In this document: positions 26,798 through 34,515 of the stretch, one piece after another | Position numbering within the stretch: position 1 is the stretch's first letter | Layout: the number at the start of each line of letters is the position of its first letter | NCBI GenBank assembly: GCA_003141455.1 | Contig: PLMA01000050.1 | Location: 57,872 to 97,067, forward strand | Length of the DNA: 39,196 nucleotides | Direction: 5' to 3' | DNA from: Chloroflexota bacterium | GTDB lineage: Bacteria; Chloroflexota; Limnocylindria; Limnocylindrales; CSP1-4 | The notes under the pieces: generated by a model | Told to the model about the DNA's origin: nothing | What the model saw: only the letters and a program-made list of their open reading frames with translations | Databases searched by the model: none | Position numbers and translations under genes: made by a program

Positions 26798-27117
26798 CGG
26801 CGTCTGAATGGTATGTCCTGAGCGTGGAATCGGGACCAAGAACTGTCCAGTTAGAGTGTCGGAACAAACGCCATTTGCGCCTTCTCGCCGAGCTTCAGGA
26901 TCCCGACCTTTTTGTCCTGTGCGCTCGCGCTTTCTGTTCATTCCGACGAGCAGGAGCCGATGGACAAGCCGTCCGACTTGCCAAATCCCTGTCGCATCCA
27001 CGACACACGGATCCACTGCGCGTCACCGACAATGATGTCCGCCAGCCAACAGGTCGGCAAGCGGGGATTGCCGGCCGGCGCCGGTCGGGGATGGGTCTGA
27101 AACGAGGTCGGACGGTC
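26798..27117. other. Left end of island without a recognisable gene
   Basis: A plus-strand frame is open through this stretch and joins the AMP ligase, but its sequence looks unlike that family and has many Arg/His/Pro codons. No integrase motif is visible on either strand. An AT-richer patch lies near 26845-26945. GAGG at 27104-27107 serves the ATG at 27118. The promoter of the lipid genes should lie here, but I cannot place it with confidence. Confidence 0.35.
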
Positions 27118-28755
27118 ATGCGCGAGGGGGTTCTCACTGGGCCGCCGGTAGCCGCCAACATCGCCACGCGCAGTGGCGAAACGCTGGTCGAACTTCTTGA
27201 TCTGGCGGTAGTCCGCAACCCCGGAGACCCGGTCTTCGTCATGCCGCGTGGGTCCGGACTCGAGCGCTGGACCTACGATCAGCTGAACAAGGCGAGCCTT
27301 CAGGTAGCTGCCACGCTGTCGGGGCGCGGGGTGACAGCGGGTGATCGGGTAGTCACCTGGGCTGCGAACGACCCCTGGTTGGTTGCGGCCTATTTCGCCG
27401 TCTGGCGCTTGGGGGCAGTGATCGTGCCCCTGGATCTGCGGATGGCCCCGGAGGTTGCGGTTCGCATTGGGCGAGCTACAGAACCAGTCTTGACGTTGGC
27501 GGGCCCCGACGTCGCCGCGTTATCGGCTGCCGCCCTGGGCGTACCGGTCATGGGAATCGACGCCGCGACGCTCACCGCGGAGCCATTGGGACAGCTGCCG
27601 TCACCGCCGGCTCCCTCAGATCTGGCCGAAGTGCTGTTCACGAGCGGCACAACCAGCGACCCCAAGGGCGTCACGCTCACCCACGGTCAACTGATCCACA
27701 GCGCTCGCACGATCGCGATGACTGCCGGCGTGCGCCGCGAGAGGGCGCTGGCCCTGCTTCCTCTGTCACACATGTACGGCCAGATCGTGCCCCTGTTCTA
27801 CGGGTTGATGTGCGGCTGTCAACTCACATTCCTGCCCAGCCTGACTTCGTCGGCCTTGCTCACCGCCATGAAGCGAGACCGAATCACAGTGCTCACGGCC
27901 GTGCCCGCTCTGCTGCGGCTCCTCATGGACGGCGTCGAGGCGGAAGCGCTCAGAACCGGGAAGTCCACCCAACTCCACCGAGAGCGCGGTGTGTCACGCC
28001 ATCTGCCAATGCGGACCCGACGGGTCCTGTGCCGATCAATCCTCTCCCGGTTTGGCGGCGAGTTGGCCACGATCACGTGCGGCGGGGCGATGCTTCCGCC
28101 CGAGCTTCAAAGCGCCTGGGAGGCATTCGGGATCGCTGTTGTCCAGGGGTACGGGGCCACCGAGTGCGCAAGCGTTGCCGGCCACACCCGCAAGTCGCGA
28201 CGGCCCGGAACGGTGGGACCGCCCCTGGCCGGCATAGAGGTGCGCATCGCCCCGGATGGCGAGTTGCTGGCCCGTGGCCCGAACATGATGTCCGGCTACT
28301 GGGGCAAGCCCGAGCTAACCGCGCAGGTCCTGGCCGATGGCTGGGCGCACTCTGGGGATGCAGCCGAGATCGACCGCCACGGCGAGATCGTGATCCGTGG
28401 TCGGACACGTGGCCGCATCGCGCTGCCAAACGGTCTCAAGGTCTACCCGGAGGACATAGAGATGGTCCTTGCGGAGGCAGACGCCATCTCGGCTGCAGTG
28501 GTGATCGAGTCCGAACCAGGCCGCCTGGCGGCTATTCTCATCCCGGCCGGCACGGCCGATGACGACGCTCTCGAAGCCGCCGTCAAGCAGGCCAATGCGA
28601 GCCTGTCGCCCCAACAGCGTGTTCGCCGGTGGGTCCGTTGGGAGGGAGCCGACTTTCCTCGGACACACACCCTCAAGGTCCGGCGGGACGAGGTGAAGGC
28701 GTGGTACGCGGCTCGCTCCGATGCAGCCCAAGACTCGGGAGACTCGATTCCGTGA
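27118..28755 (+). CDS. Fatty acyl-CoA/acyl-AMP ligase (FadD-like)
   Basis: Members of this ANL superfamily activate fatty acids as acyl-AMP and usually pass them to CoA. The 545-residue protein has the ATP-binding loop LFTSGTTSDPKGV at residues 173-185, the YGATE motif at about 345, the SGD motif at 412-414, and a hinge segment near 430 (GRTRGRIALPNGLKVYPEDIE). The C-terminal catalytic lysine is likely K520 in PRTHTLKVRR. The length fits FadD-type rather than longer FAAL proteins, which carry an insertion. The start at 27118 has GAGG ten bases upstream. Its stop overlaps the next start as GTGA, tying it to phospholipid genes. Substrate is unknown; a long-chain acid is the simplest reading. 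Confidence 0.85.
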   Translation: MREGVLTGPPVAANIATRSGETLVELLDLAVVRNPGDPVFVMPRGSGLERWTYDQLNKASLQVAATLSGRGVTAGDRVVTWAANDPWLVAAYFAVWRLGAVIVPLDLRMAPEVAVRIGRATEPVLTLAGPDVAALSAAALGVPVMGIDAATLTAEPLGQLPSPPAPSDLAEVLFTSGTTSDPKGVTLTHGQLIHSARTIAMTAGVRRERALALLPLSHMYGQIVPLFYGLMCGCQLTFLPSLTSSALLTAMKRDRITVLTAVPALLRLLMDGVEAEALRTGKSTQLHRERGVSRHLPMRTRRVLCRSILSRFGGELATITCGGAMLPPELQSAWEAFGIAVVQGYGATECASVAGHTRKSRRPGTVGPPLAGIEVRIAPDGELLARGPNMMSGYWGKPELTAQVLADGWAHSGDAAEIDRHGEIVIRGRTRGRIALPNGLKVYPEDIEMVLAEADAISAAVVIESEPGRLAAILIPAGTADDDALEAAVKQANASLSPQQRVRRWVRWEGADFPRTHTLKVRRDEVKAWYAARSDAAQDSGDSIP

Positions 28756-29351
28756 ATCTCTACGCTTCCAAGAGCGCGATCAACGCTCGCTTACTGCCGC
28801 TTGTCGATCGTTTGTTGGCGGCCGGGATAAGCCCCGACGCGATCACGCTGGCGGCGATCCCAGTCGCCCTGTTGGGGTCTGCGGCTCTACTCGCCTCGCC
28901 AGCGCAACCCGTTGCTTTGCTGGCTGTGCCGGTGCTGGTCGTTGGGCGATTGGTGCTCAACCTGCTCGACGGCAATCTGGCGAGGCGGAGCGGTCGGATA
29001 CATCCGCGTGGTGAGCTATTCAATGAGGTCGGTGATCGAGTGGCCGACGTCGCATTCCTGGCACCGGTTGCCTTCTTGCCTGGGGCCTCGAGCACGATCG
29101 TCCTCTTTGGGGTTGCGGCTGCACTTCTAGCCTCCTATGTGGGCATAACCACGCGGGCAGCGGGAGGACCGCGGCTCTATCGGGGGGTTCTGTCCAAGCC
29201 GGGCCGGATGATCCTCTTGGTCGTATGCAGCCTGTGGGCTTTGTTCGCCGGCCCCGCCACCCCGTGGGGGGTATTCGGACCTCTGCTACTGGCCGGCGGA
29301 TTGCTGACGTTGGCCGAGCGTTTGTTTGTAGCCATTCGCACGCTGGAGTAG
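28752..29351 (+). CDS. CDP-alcohol phosphatidyltransferase, YnbA-like
   Basis: CDP-alcohol phosphatidyltransferases join a CDP-activated lipid to a polar alcohol at the inner membrane. The 199-residue protein has about six hydrophobic segments and the family motif as DGNLARRSGRIHPRG-ELF-N-EVG-D, beginning near residue 75. The usual pattern is DGx2ARx8Gx3Dx3D, but the third aspartate is asparagine here. From memory, E. coli YnbA-type proteins also have NELGD at this place, so the change may define a subgroup and not a loss of function. The next gene is CdsA-like, the same order as ynbA-ynbB. The GTG start overlaps the ligase stop by four bases. The acceptor alcohol is unknown. Confidence 0.85.
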   Translation: MNLYASKSAINARLLPLVDRLLAAGISPDAITLAAIPVALLGSAALLASPAQPVALLAVPVLVVGRLVLNLLDGNLARRSGRIHPRGELFNEVGDRVADVAFLAPVAFLPGASSTIVLFGVAAALLASYVGITTRAAGGPRLYRGVLSKPGRMILLVVCSLWALFAGPATPWGVFGPLLLAGGLLTLAERLFVAIRTLE

Positions 29352-29355
29352 AGCG

Positions 29356-30273
29356 ATGACCCCCCTGGACCAGGCGTCCGCGATACTCCTGATCGGTTCG
29401 ATTGCAGGGCTGGTCGGTGCTGTCGCCTTCGCCCTGGTGCGCCGCGGGCGACCTGGAGGCTTGAGTTCGCGCACGGTGCTTGCGCGAGGCGGCTCTTATG
29501 CCCTCCTGGCCTTGCTCCTGAATGCCGCTGCCCGCACTGGAGTGCCGGGTATGGTGATCCTGACGGGTGCCATGTCTGCGGCTGGCCTTTACGAGTGGGG
29601 CCGCATGTTCGGGCTGCCTCTCCACCACCGCATGGCGATCATCCTCGCCGGGCTGCTGATCATCGGCGGCATCGGCCGCGAGGGCGTGCATGCCACCGAC
29701 TGGCTGGTTGGGGGATTGGTGCTGGTCGGCGCCCTCTGGCCGGTCGTCCGGTCCGACACCGGCCGGGCTATTCGAGATCTAGGGACGGCAGCGGTTGGGG
29801 TTGCTTTGATCCCGGTGCTCCTAGCTCACGGCGTAGCCCTGGTGGTCGAGCGAGGAGGAGCTGGTGGAGCCCTGTTCCTCGCCCTCGCCACGGCCTGCGC
29901 TTTCTCCGACGTGGCGGCTTTTGTGGTCGGCAAGACTTGGGGTCGCCATCAACTGGCCCCGACTCTGTCCCCGAACAAGACACGCGAGGGGATGGTCGGA
30001 AACGTGGCCGGCGCAGCCCTCGGACTTGCCGTCTTCACACCAGCTCTAGTCGGGCCTTACGGCGCGCCGTTCCTCGTGTCCATGGTCCCACTAGTGGCCC
30101 TCGGATCGGTCTGGGGCGACCTGCTCGAGAGCGCCGCCAAACGCGAGGCTGGGGTAAAGGACGCGGGCCGCTGGCTCCCTGGCTTCGGGGGAATTCTTGA
30201 CCGGATCGACTCTCTGCTGATCACCGTCGCTCTGGCCTATTGGATAGCTCGCCTCGCCGGGGTGCCGCTGTGA
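29356..30273 (+). CDS. Phosphatidate cytidylyltransferase (CdsA family, YnbB-like)
   Basis: CdsA makes CDP-diacylglycerol from phosphatidate and CTP, the activated donor for the phosphatidyltransferase encoded just before it. The 305-residue membrane protein has about eight hydrophobic segments. Its C-terminal signature is SAAKREAGVKDAGRWLPGFG followed by GILDRIDS. It matches the family pattern, including KR, KD and DRxD, except that the usual histidine of PGHGG is phenylalanine. GRHQLAPTLSPNKTREG is also typical. The ATG at 29356 lies four bases after the previous stop, with GGAG at 29346-29349. Its end overlaps the acyltransferase start. A chromosomal cdsA must exist elsewhere, so this is probably a dedicated copy. 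Confidence 0.88.
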   Translation: MTPLDQASAILLIGSIAGLVGAVAFALVRRGRPGGLSSRTVLARGGSYALLALLLNAAARTGVPGMVILTGAMSAAGLYEWGRMFGLPLHHRMAIILAGLLIIGGIGREGVHATDWLVGGLVLVGALWPVVRSDTGRAIRDLGTAAVGVALIPVLLAHGVALVVERGGAGGALFLALATACAFSDVAAFVVGKTWGRHQLAPTLSPNKTREGMVGNVAGAALGLAVFTPALVGPYGAPFLVSMVPLVALGSVWGDLLESAAKREAGVKDAGRWLPGFGGILDRIDSLLITVALAYWIARLAGVPL

Positions 30274-30914
30274 GCCGCCCGGCCGGCTGGCAGTTCTCGG
30301 CCCCCGCTTGCACTGCGCGGGAAGTAACCGCGCGGCTCGTTGGACCCTTCCTCGCCATCTTCCTCAGGGGCCCAGCGGTTCATGGTGCCGAGCATCTCGA
30401 TGAGCTGACCGGCCCGGCGCTGATTTGCCCGACCCACGCCAGCCATTTCGACTTCTCTGCACTGCGCCTCGCGTTAGGCCCCAAGCACCGCCGGCGCATA
30501 GCCGTGACTGCCGCGGCGGATTACTTCACCGTCAGCCGCGTGCGCTGGTTCTTCGCAGCTTGGCTTGGGGCCTTCCCATTCGATCGCGGCGGACGGAGGA
30601 CCAAGAGATCCCTGGAGGCCGCCGAATCCTTCTTGTCCGAGGGTTGGCATGTCCTGGTCTTCCCCGAAGGCACCCGGTCGATGACCGGGGAGATCGGACC
30701 CTTCCGGCCTGGGATCGGTCTATTGGCCATCCAGACTGGTTGCCAGGTCCTTCCGGTGCGGATCACCGGCATTGCCAAGGTCTTGCCTAAAGGGTCTCGA
30801 CGACCCCATCGAGCCCCCGTCGAAGTCCGCTTCGGCGTGCCCGTCCGCGCTCAGAGAGGTGAGTCGCCACGCGACTTCACCGAACGACTGGAATCGGTCA
30901 TCCGCGCCTTGTAG
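30270..30914 (+). CDS. PlsC-like 1-acylglycerol-3-phosphate acyltransferase
   Basis: PlsC-type enzymes put the second acyl chain on lysophosphatidate, giving phosphatidate for CdsA. The 214-residue protein has the catalytic HX4D motif as HASHFD near residue 56, the substrate-binding FPEGTRS near 131, and the late segment VLPVRITGIAKVLPKG. A hydrophobic N-terminal part (about residues 17-32) may lie in the membrane surface. The GTG start overlaps the CdsA stop by four bases. The position after an acyl ligase and CdsA suggests it uses an acyl-CoA made by the first gene, which is inference. Acyl-ACP use is the alternative. Confidence 0.87.
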   Translation: MSRPAGWQFSAPACTAREVTARLVGPFLAIFLRGPAVHGAEHLDELTGPALICPTHASHFDFSALRLALGPKHRRRIAVTAAADYFTVSRVRWFFAAWLGAFPFDRGGRRTKRSLEAAESFLSEGWHVLVFPEGTRSMTGEIGPFRPGIGLLAIQTGCQVLPVRITGIAKVLPKGSRRPHRAPVEVRFGVPVRAQRGESPRDFTERLESVIRAL

Positions 30915-30923
30915 GGAGTCCGT

Positions 30924-32243
30924 ATGTCGCTGCGTCGCCTTAGCCCCCGCGAGTATCTGGTCAATCTGGCCGGGGTCGTCGTGTCGATGCCGGTCTATTC
31001 GCGCCGTGAATGGGCCCAGCGCCCCGACCTCGACGCTTTCGCCCTGCGCCGGGCCACGGACATGGCCGTGTGGGCTGAAGCCAAGGTCCCCATCTACCGC
31101 GAGTTGTATGGGAAGGCTGGCGTGCAGCCCAACGACATCAAGACCCTCGACGACTTCCGCCGCTTGCCGCTGATGGACAAGGACGCGGTGCGTGCCGGAT
31201 ATCCCGCCCGCTCTGTCGCCGAAGGGATCGATCTGCGGCGCTGCCTGCTGTCGACCTCGTCCGGCTCGTCGGGCCGAATGATGACGGTTCCCCACCTGGC
31301 CGACCGCTTCTGGCCCTACCTCGTTTCCGGGCAGCGGATGCTTCGCTGGGCTACGGCTGACCACTATCCCTTCTGGTACCGCCAGGCCTACGTTTACACC
31401 TCGGAGTACCCGCTCCTGCGCGTGCCGGGGCTTTACCCCATGAAGTTCATCCCCACCGCAGCGGACCCTGAGCGAGTTCTCGAGGCCCTGGAGGCGTTGC
31501 GGCCACACATCCTCCACACGTATCCCACGGTCTTGCGGGACCTGGTGGCCGTCTCACCGGCGCGAATGTCTGCCCTTCACCTGCGAGGCGCGTCGGTCGG
31601 CAGCGAACTGTCCACGCAGTCCGAGCGAGACACCTGGGCTGAGATCCTCGGCGTCCGGGTCTGCGACGAGTACAGCACCGAGGAGCTCGGCAGGGTCGCG
31701 AGCCAGTGTCCGCAGGGTAGCTACCACCTCCACGAGGACGTGGTTCTCACGGAGATCGTCGACGAACAGGGCCGCCTCACTTCTGAAGTCGGCGAAGTGG
31801 TCGGCACCGAGTTGCACAACCACGCCATGCCCTTCGTGCGGTATCGCCAGGGGGACCTTGCCCGCATCTCTGACCAGGCTTGCTCTTGTGGCCGGCACAC
31901 CAGGCTCTTGACCGATCTGGTGGGGCGATGCAATGACGGCTTCCTGCTCCGCGACGGCACGAGGCTCTCGGCTGGCTTCCTGCTCGACGTCTCCTACCGC
32001 GCCATCTTGGGCCTCGCCGAAGACATGGTCAGCGCGTATCGATTCGTGCAGAAGAACCCCGACAGTGCCGTGTTTGAGGTCGTCGCGGGAACTGCCTGGG
32101 ACGAACGCTCCGCGGGCCTGATCAAGGCCGCTCTGGCCTCGGAACTGCCGCGGGCACTTGCGGTCTCGGTTTCGCTCGTGCCGGAGATTACGCGCTCTGC
32201 CGGCGGCAAACGGTCAACGGTGGTCCGGGACTTCGCCCAGTGA
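30924..32243 (+). CDS. PaaK/CapK-like adenylate-forming ligase
   Basis: These ANL enzymes activate a carboxylate as acyl-AMP; phenylacetate-CoA ligase is the model, and CapK-like members occur in surface-polymer loci. The 439-residue protein has the PaaK layout: an N-terminal helical part with VPIYRELYGKAGVQPNDI, the glycine/serine loop STSSGSSG at about 110, EYSTEELG near 250, and RYRQGDLARI near 310 with the following CSCGRHTRLL. The tail contains RSAGGKRSTVVRD, whose lysine is the likely catalytic C-terminal residue. It begins nine bases after the acyltransferase gene and overlaps the DUF3419 gene by GTGA. Its substrate could be the amino acid or head-group of the island lipid, but nothing in the sequence proves that. 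Confidence 0.8.
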   Translation: MSLRRLSPREYLVNLAGVVVSMPVYSRREWAQRPDLDAFALRRATDMAVWAEAKVPIYRELYGKAGVQPNDIKTLDDFRRLPLMDKDAVRAGYPARSVAEGIDLRRCLLSTSSGSSGRMMTVPHLADRFWPYLVSGQRMLRWATADHYPFWYRQAYVYTSEYPLLRVPGLYPMKFIPTAADPERVLEALEALRPHILHTYPTVLRDLVAVSPARMSALHLRGASVGSELSTQSERDTWAEILGVRVCDEYSTEELGRVASQCPQGSYHLHEDVVLTEIVDEQGRLTSEVGEVVGTELHNHAMPFVRYRQGDLARISDQACSCGRHTRLLTDLVGRCNDGFLLRDGTRLSAGFLLDVSYRAILGLAEDMVSAYRFVQKNPDSAVFEVVAGTAWDERSAGLIKAALASELPRALAVSVSLVPEITRSAGGKRSTVVRDFAQ

Positions 32244-33289
32244 CGATCCTTTTCACGAGAGCCTGGGAAGACGACCGCCTCGACCTCGAGTTGCTCTCAT
32301 CGCCTGGGCAAGAAGTCCTCGTGGTAGCAGCCGCCGGAGATGCCGCTCTGGCGCTGGCCGCCCGTGGATCCCGAGTCGTAGCGATCGACACAAACCCGGA
32401 TCAGCTGGCTCTGGTGAGCCTCAAGCTGGCGGCTGCCCGCGTTCTCGACGACGCGAGTCTGTATCGCTGGTTCGAGGTGGGAGCGGACCCCTCTGCTCCC
32501 GCGGTGTATCGGGAACTGGTCCGCCCATTGCTGCCCGAAAACGCGGCGGTCTTCTGGGACAGTCAGATTGGGGCAGTGGTCGGTGGCTTTCATACCCACT
32601 CCGGTGTGGGTCGGCCATTTGCTCGTCTCGGCCGCTTTGCGCGACTGATCTGTCCGGGCCTGACCGAGCTCATTGAGACGGCACCTGACCCAACGTTTCA
32701 GTCCGCCTCCTGGCGCAAGCACGTCGCTCCGCGCCTCTTCGGCCCGCTGACCCACACCGCGATGCGCCACACGCGGCTGCTCGCTCCCCTGGCCCCGAAC
32801 CGGACTGAACTGGACCGCATGCGAACCGGCGGCTGGTCTCATGGCCTGGTCGAGCGGATCGATGGGGTAGTTGCCTCCGGCCTCATACGCCGCCATCCGT
32901 GGTGGCGTCCGGTTTTCGCCGGTCGCCCAGCGGATCCCGGCGACGGGGCTGCCTGGCTCGACGGCGGCCGGGGCCAGCTGGAGTTGACGCTCATGCACGT
33001 GGACCTTGCCGCCGCCCTCGCGTCGCGGCGTCCGGCTTCGTTGGCTGCGGCGTCTCTGTCCAATGTTCCGGACTGGCTGGATGCGCGAGGAATCGATTTG
33101 CTGGCCGCCGCTGCTGCCGGCGCGCTACAGCCTGGCGGGCGTCTCCTTGTCCGGCGGGTCGTCCGACCCGAGTCAGACGCCTTCGTTCAGGCAGGATTGA
33201 TCCGAGACCCAGTTTCCGACTCCCTGGTGGCCAGAGAGAGGACTGCCCTGTACGAAGCGGTGGACCTCTACCGAAAGCCGGAGAACTGA
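32240..33289 (+). CDS. DUF3419/BtaA-like aminocarboxypropyl transferase
   Basis: BtaA moves the 3-amino-3-carboxypropyl group of S-adenosylmethionine to diacylglycerol, the first step of betaine lipid synthesis. The predicted 349-residue protein opens with ILFTRAWEDDRLDLELL, like the ILFAQVREDP region of BtaA. It has a Rossmann SAM site with VLVVAAAGDAALALAARG near residue 24 and VAIDTNPDQLALVSLKLAAA, close to BtaA DLNPAQ-type segments. SNVPDWLD near residue 273 matches the BtaA SNISDWL region. The usual SGGCN loop reads AAGDA, a possible change of specificity. It is shorter than Rhodobacter BtaA (about 410). No BtaB methyltransferase is in the window. It is last in the lipid operon. Confidence 0.75.
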   Translation: MTILFTRAWEDDRLDLELLSSPGQEVLVVAAAGDAALALAARGSRVVAIDTNPDQLALVSLKLAAARVLDDASLYRWFEVGADPSAPAVYRELVRPLLPENAAVFWDSQIGAVVGGFHTHSGVGRPFARLGRFARLICPGLTELIETAPDPTFQSASWRKHVAPRLFGPLTHTAMRHTRLLAPLAPNRTELDRMRTGGWSHGLVERIDGVVASGLIRRHPWWRPVFAGRPADPGDGAAWLDGGRGQLELTLMHVDLAAALASRRPASLAAASLSNVPDWLDARGIDLLAAAAAGALQPGGRLLVRRVVRPESDAFVQAGLIRDPVSDSLVARERTALYEAVDLYRKPEN

Positions 33290-33322
33290 TCCGTCCGCAG
33301 CCGCGCGCGACAACCGGGGGCG

Positions 33323-33994
33323 TTACGCCAGGTACACGGCATAGGTCGCAAGGTAGGCCGCACCGTAGAGGCCAAGCACGATTCGCTCGTGCCGCCGGAG
33401 GAAATCGGGAGCCACCAGCCCCAAGGCGACTTGCGCGACGGCAAGCGGAGCGATGCGCGACACGCGGTTCAGGATCACGGCTGGAAGGAAGCCAATCGGG
33501 GAAATCGCTCCGTTTGCCCAAGCGAAAGTGAAGACCTTGAGTGGCGTTCCGGGCCCGAACAGCAGCAGGCATGTCGGGCTACTCGACGCCACCGTCCCCG
33601 ACGCGGCGGTCACCATCGGCTGGTTGATCCCCGGCAGCGCGAGGAGTCCCTGCCGGACCGCCTCTGGGTCGGCCATTGTCAGGGCGTAGAGCAGCAGACT
33701 ACCGGCGATAGAACCCAGGCAGAGCGACGCGAAGAGGACCACGAAGCGCCGCGGGGCAGCGAGCAAAAGCAGGCCCAGGAGCACATCGGGAATCACCGGA
33801 AGGGCTACTGCTTCGGCGAGAGCCCACAGGAAGACCGCCAAGGGGCCTCCCCGTCCGTTCGCGAAGCGAGACAGATCGTCAAGGAGCGAACGACCGGTTG
33901 CAGTAGCCGACAATCCGGATCTCCCAGCTCGGAGCACGCGCTCGCTTGGAGTCGGAGGGCCAACCCGACGCACGCCCGCCGACACGCGTGACAT
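33323..33994 (-). CDS. YqaA/DedA-like membrane protein
   Basis: The predicted 223-residue protein has about five hydrophobic segments. The stretch ALAEAVALPVIPDVLLGLLLLAAPRR resembles the re-entrant EATxxPIPxD hairpin of YqaA-family proteins in the DedA/VTT superfamily. Members of that superfamily move polyprenyl-phosphate or phospholipids across membranes. A second re-entrant region may lie at LLFGPGTPLKVFTFAWANGA. The gene converges on the DUF3419 gene with a 33-base gap. Its ATG at 33994 has only a close AAGG; upstream codons are Arg-rich and unlikely. If it belongs with the lipid genes, it could be a scramblase or flippase for the product, which is inference. Confidence 0.6.
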   Translation of the reverse strand: MSRVSAGVRRVGPPTPSERVLRAGRSGLSATATGRSLLDDLSRFANGRGGPLAVFLWALAEAVALPVIPDVLLGLLLLAAPRRFVVLFASLCLGSIAGSLLLYALTMADPEAVRQGLLALPGINQPMVTAASGTVASSSPTCLLLFGPGTPLKVFTFAWANGAISPIGFLPAVILNRVSRIAPLAVAQVALGLVAPDFLRRHERIVLGLYGAAYLATYAVYLA

Positions 33995-34406
33995 TACCTT
34001 GCGTCGTCGCGCTGCATCGCGTCTGCGGGTTGCCTCGGGTACAAGCCCGCGCCGGTCTCGCGACGTATACGAAGCGCTTGTTGTTCGTTTAGGTCGCGGC
34101 ACCCAGCACCGCCACCATTGCTCAGATTCGCGGAGGAGCGCCGGAGGGCCGAGTTCGGGCGGGTCAACCCGCCATCGTCAACTCGTCGAGCACCTTCTGC
34201 GCCAGGGCTGCAACGCTCGCGTCGGCTTGTCGCGCGAGATGACGGACGAGCCCAATCTGGGCTGGTCGCATGTTGGAATCGGCCGCTTGGTACCGGCGGA
34301 TAAGGTGCAAGCCGAGGAGCTGCTCGAGGCAGTTCGAGGCTACGCCGTGGCCAACCGGGATGGAAGGCTTTATGCGTACCATCTTGCGTACCATTTGAGT
34401 CCACGC
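33995..34406. other. Region between YqaA-like gene and hipBA, possible small or decayed gene
   Basis: These 412 bases carry no gene that I recognise. A plus frame ending at 34412 (VEHLLRQG through RLYAYHLAYHLSPRM) and a minus frame ending near 34164 (LARQADASVAALAQKVLDEL) both have codon bias like real genes over roughly 34170-34410. Neither has a clear start with a ribosome binding site. One may be a remnant of an older gene, for example lost mobility genes, but I see no integrase motif. Confidence 0.35.
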
Positions 34407-34426
34407 ATGTAAACGGCTGTTAGCAT
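34407..34426. promoter_or_regulatory. Predicted HipB operator O1
   Basis: The 20-bp imperfect palindrome has the form ATGNNAACNGCNGTTNNCAT, pairing at 7 of 10 positions. It shares the outer pattern ATGNNAA-N6-TTNNCAT with the second site at 34484-34503. It lies upstream of the promoter, 109 bases before the hipB start. HipB of E. coli also binds several short inverted repeats upstream of hipBA, but with another sequence. Confidence 0.5.
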
Positions 34427-34457
34427 CGCGGGCTCCTCGGCCAAATGCAAAGGAGCG

Positions 34458-34487
34458 TTGACATCGTCTGTCCGTCGTCCATAATGC
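34458..34487 (+). promoter_or_regulatory. hipBA promoter
   Basis: A perfect -35 hexamer, TTGACA, lies at 34458-34463. The -10 is either CATAAT (34480-34485, spacer 16) or TAATGC (34482-34487, spacer 18). The transcription start would be near 34493, about 20 bases before the hipB ATG. The -10 overlaps the second predicted operator, so HipB binding there would block RNA polymerase. Confidence 0.6.
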
Positions 34488-34503
34488 CAAGGTTCGTTTA
34501 CAT
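34484..34503. promoter_or_regulatory. Predicted HipB operator O2, overlapping the -10
   Basis: This 20-bp site repeats the O1 architecture, ATGNNAA-N6-TTNNCAT. Its right half, CGTTTACAT (34495-34503), is the exact reverse complement of the O1 left half, ATGTAAACG (34407-34415). Centre-to-centre distance to O1 is 77 bp. It covers the end of the -10 and the likely start site. Confidence 0.5.
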
Positions 34504-34515
34504 TGGTGGTGCGAG

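Noticed and set aside
26749-26825. A second complete tRNA-Gly at the left repeat
   Set aside because: No 5' acceptor half, D-arm or fully paired anticodon stem is found beyond 26797; only the 3' part is present.
26798-27117. Integrase gene or fragment at the left end of the island
   Set aside because: No frame shows a tyrosine-recombinase R-H-R-Y pattern or a serine-recombinase start.
26824-27117. N-terminal extension of the acyl-CoA ligase
   Set aside because: The frame is open but the sequence is unlike the family, and a ribosome binding site supports the start at 27118.
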